64,000 bases of DNA from Achromobacter mucicolens (GTDB lineage: Bacteria; Pseudomonadota; Gammaproteobacteria; Burkholderiales; Burkholderiaceae_B): contig NZ_CADIJP010000013.1 of assembly GCF_902859725.1 (NCBI RefSeq), positions 115,561-179,560 of the forward strand, read 5' to 3'. The position numbers were made by a program, and so were the translations under genes. The notes under the pieces were generated by a model that had not been told where the DNA came from, searched no databases, and saw nothing but the letters and a program-made list of their open reading frames with translations. Below are positions 63,594-64,000 of the stretch, piece by piece. The first letter of the stretch is position 1. Every line of letters starts with the position of its first letter.

Positions 63594-63830
63594 GATTATT
63601 GGCGTCTCTGCCTGAACGTGCCCAGCGCGTCTGCCGCTGCCGGTGTCTGACACCCTAGGGAAACGCACTCGGCATGACGGAAATCTCAACAGGGTGTCAG
63701 ACACCTTGAGAGGATTATTGGCGTCGCTGCCTGAAGCTGCCTAGAGCGTCTGCTGCTGCCGGTGTCTGACACCCTAGGGAGACGCACTTGGCATGACGGA
63801 AATCTCACCAGGGTGTCAGACACCTGGGGC
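63594..63830. repeat. 119-bp tandem duplication with GGTGTCTGACACC palindromes
   Basis: Unit 1 starts at 63594 and unit 2 at 63713 (both GATTATTGGCGTC), nearly identical. Each carries GGTGTCTGACACC (63642, 63761) and about 50 bp later GGTGTCAGACACC (63693, 63812), flanking a shared CTAGGGARACGCAC...GGCATGACGGAAATCTCA segment. The paired palindromes resemble a REP doublet. Confidence 0.7.
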
Positions 63831-63906
63831 AGACGCAGCCACACGCGAAGCGTCAAAGCGACGACGCAAGACGCCGCGTAAGTCCCCGGAGGCCGCCCGC
63901 GCGGCC

Positions 63907-64000
63907 TGTAGTGGTCTAATTTTGGTAGACACCCATTTAGGTTGAACCTAGGAGGTGAGTCATGACCAAGATAAAGCGGCGTGCCTTTACGGCTGAGTTC
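63907..64000 (+). mobile_element. left end of an IS3-family insertion sequence (cut by window)
   Basis: Begins TGTAGTGGTCTAATTTTGG, a TG-starting terminal repeat of the IS3 type, followed after 55 bp by the first transposase gene. The right end lies outside the window. Confidence 0.6.
63962..64000 (+). CDS. IS3-type transposase OrfA, first 13 codons
   Basis: Reads MTKIKRRAFTAEF from an ATG preceded by AGGAGGTGA, matching the start of IS3-family OrfA (helix-turn-helix subunit). The rest is outside the window, so intactness cannot be judged. Confidence 0.65.
   Translation, partial: MTKIKRRAFTAEF

Larger units (their letters stand above)
63103..63906. other. 804-bp gene-free, repeat-rich region
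   Basis: Open frames here are short and without recognisable products. The region holds copy B of the structured element (63176-63317), then about 270 bp without clear structure, then a 119-bp tandem duplication carrying four palindromes (63594-63830), and ends at the insertion-sequence border. Confidence 0.65.

Noticed and set aside
63594-63830. CRISPR-like array
   Set aside because: Only two long units that match along their full length, with no unique spacers and no cas genes.

Overview
The window is GC-rich (outside a few AT-rich control regions) and its gene content points to a betaproteobacterium of the Alcaligenaceae, most likely Achromobacter or a close Bordetella relative. The reasons are the rpe-gph-trpE-trpG-trpD-trpC block, the apaG-mltA-ubiH-type-dsbC run, several Bug-type periplasmic binding proteins and dense GC-rich intergenic repeats. 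The genus is inferred from gene order and protein style, not from a database search.

Layout. 0-10.4 kb: the start of an MFS exporter gene, a four-gene Csu-type (spore-coat-U) chaperone-usher pilus operon with an AT-rich, palindrome-bearing leader, a Gcr-type membrane protein, a second MFS transporter and a DUF2809 protein. 10.8-19.1 kb: a catabolic-looking locus with a heme-oxygenase-like diiron oxidase (HDO/CADD/TenA fold, all six ligands present), two plant-type [2Fe-2S] ferredoxins, an unknown 110-residue protein, a FadR-type GntR regulator, a TauE/SafE permease, a second permease, an aldehyde dehydrogenase, a GlcG/HbpS-like protein and a ferredoxin-FAD-NAD reductase. A rare GTATAC-cored motif lies before its transcription units, so it looks like one regulon and a multi-component oxygenase pathway of unknown substrate. 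19.1-27.4 kb: Usp, a DUF3300/DUF2950 pair, a beta-propeller/deacetylase/hydroxylase trio, a thioesterase and a DUF1254 protein.

27.6-40 kb: a self-contained selenocysteine locus. It holds formate dehydrogenase-N fdoGHI (in-frame UGA at Sec197 followed by a SECIS-like hairpin), fdhE, selA, selB, selC (tRNA-Sec, anticodon UCA) and, after two Tat-exported proteins, selD. Everything needed to make and insert selenocysteine lies within 12.5 kb of the enzyme that needs it.

40-46.4 kb: a LysR regulator, DUF2917, a DsbA-fold isomerase, then DUF779 plus an ExaC/AcoD-type aldehyde dehydrogenase read from a recognisable sigma-54 promoter and divergent from its AcoR-like activator. 46.4-52.2 kb: trpEGDC behind a tryptophan-rich leader peptide and attenuator, then gph and rpe. 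52.2-58.6 kb: apaG, mltA, a UbiH-type hydroxylase, dsbC, a 2-hydroxyacid dehydrogenase, ttcA and folB. 58.6-63.1 kb: a flavoprotein, and a CoA-transferase pair flanked by two Bug binding proteins. 63.1-64 kb: repeat-rich DNA ending in the left end of an IS3-type insertion sequence cut by the window edge.

Non-coding highlights are two copies of a large stem element with a shared core but different, still self-complementary arms (36.9 and 63.2 kb), dispersed GGTGTCTGACACC palindromes including a 119-bp tandem duplication, the trp attenuator, and several terminators.
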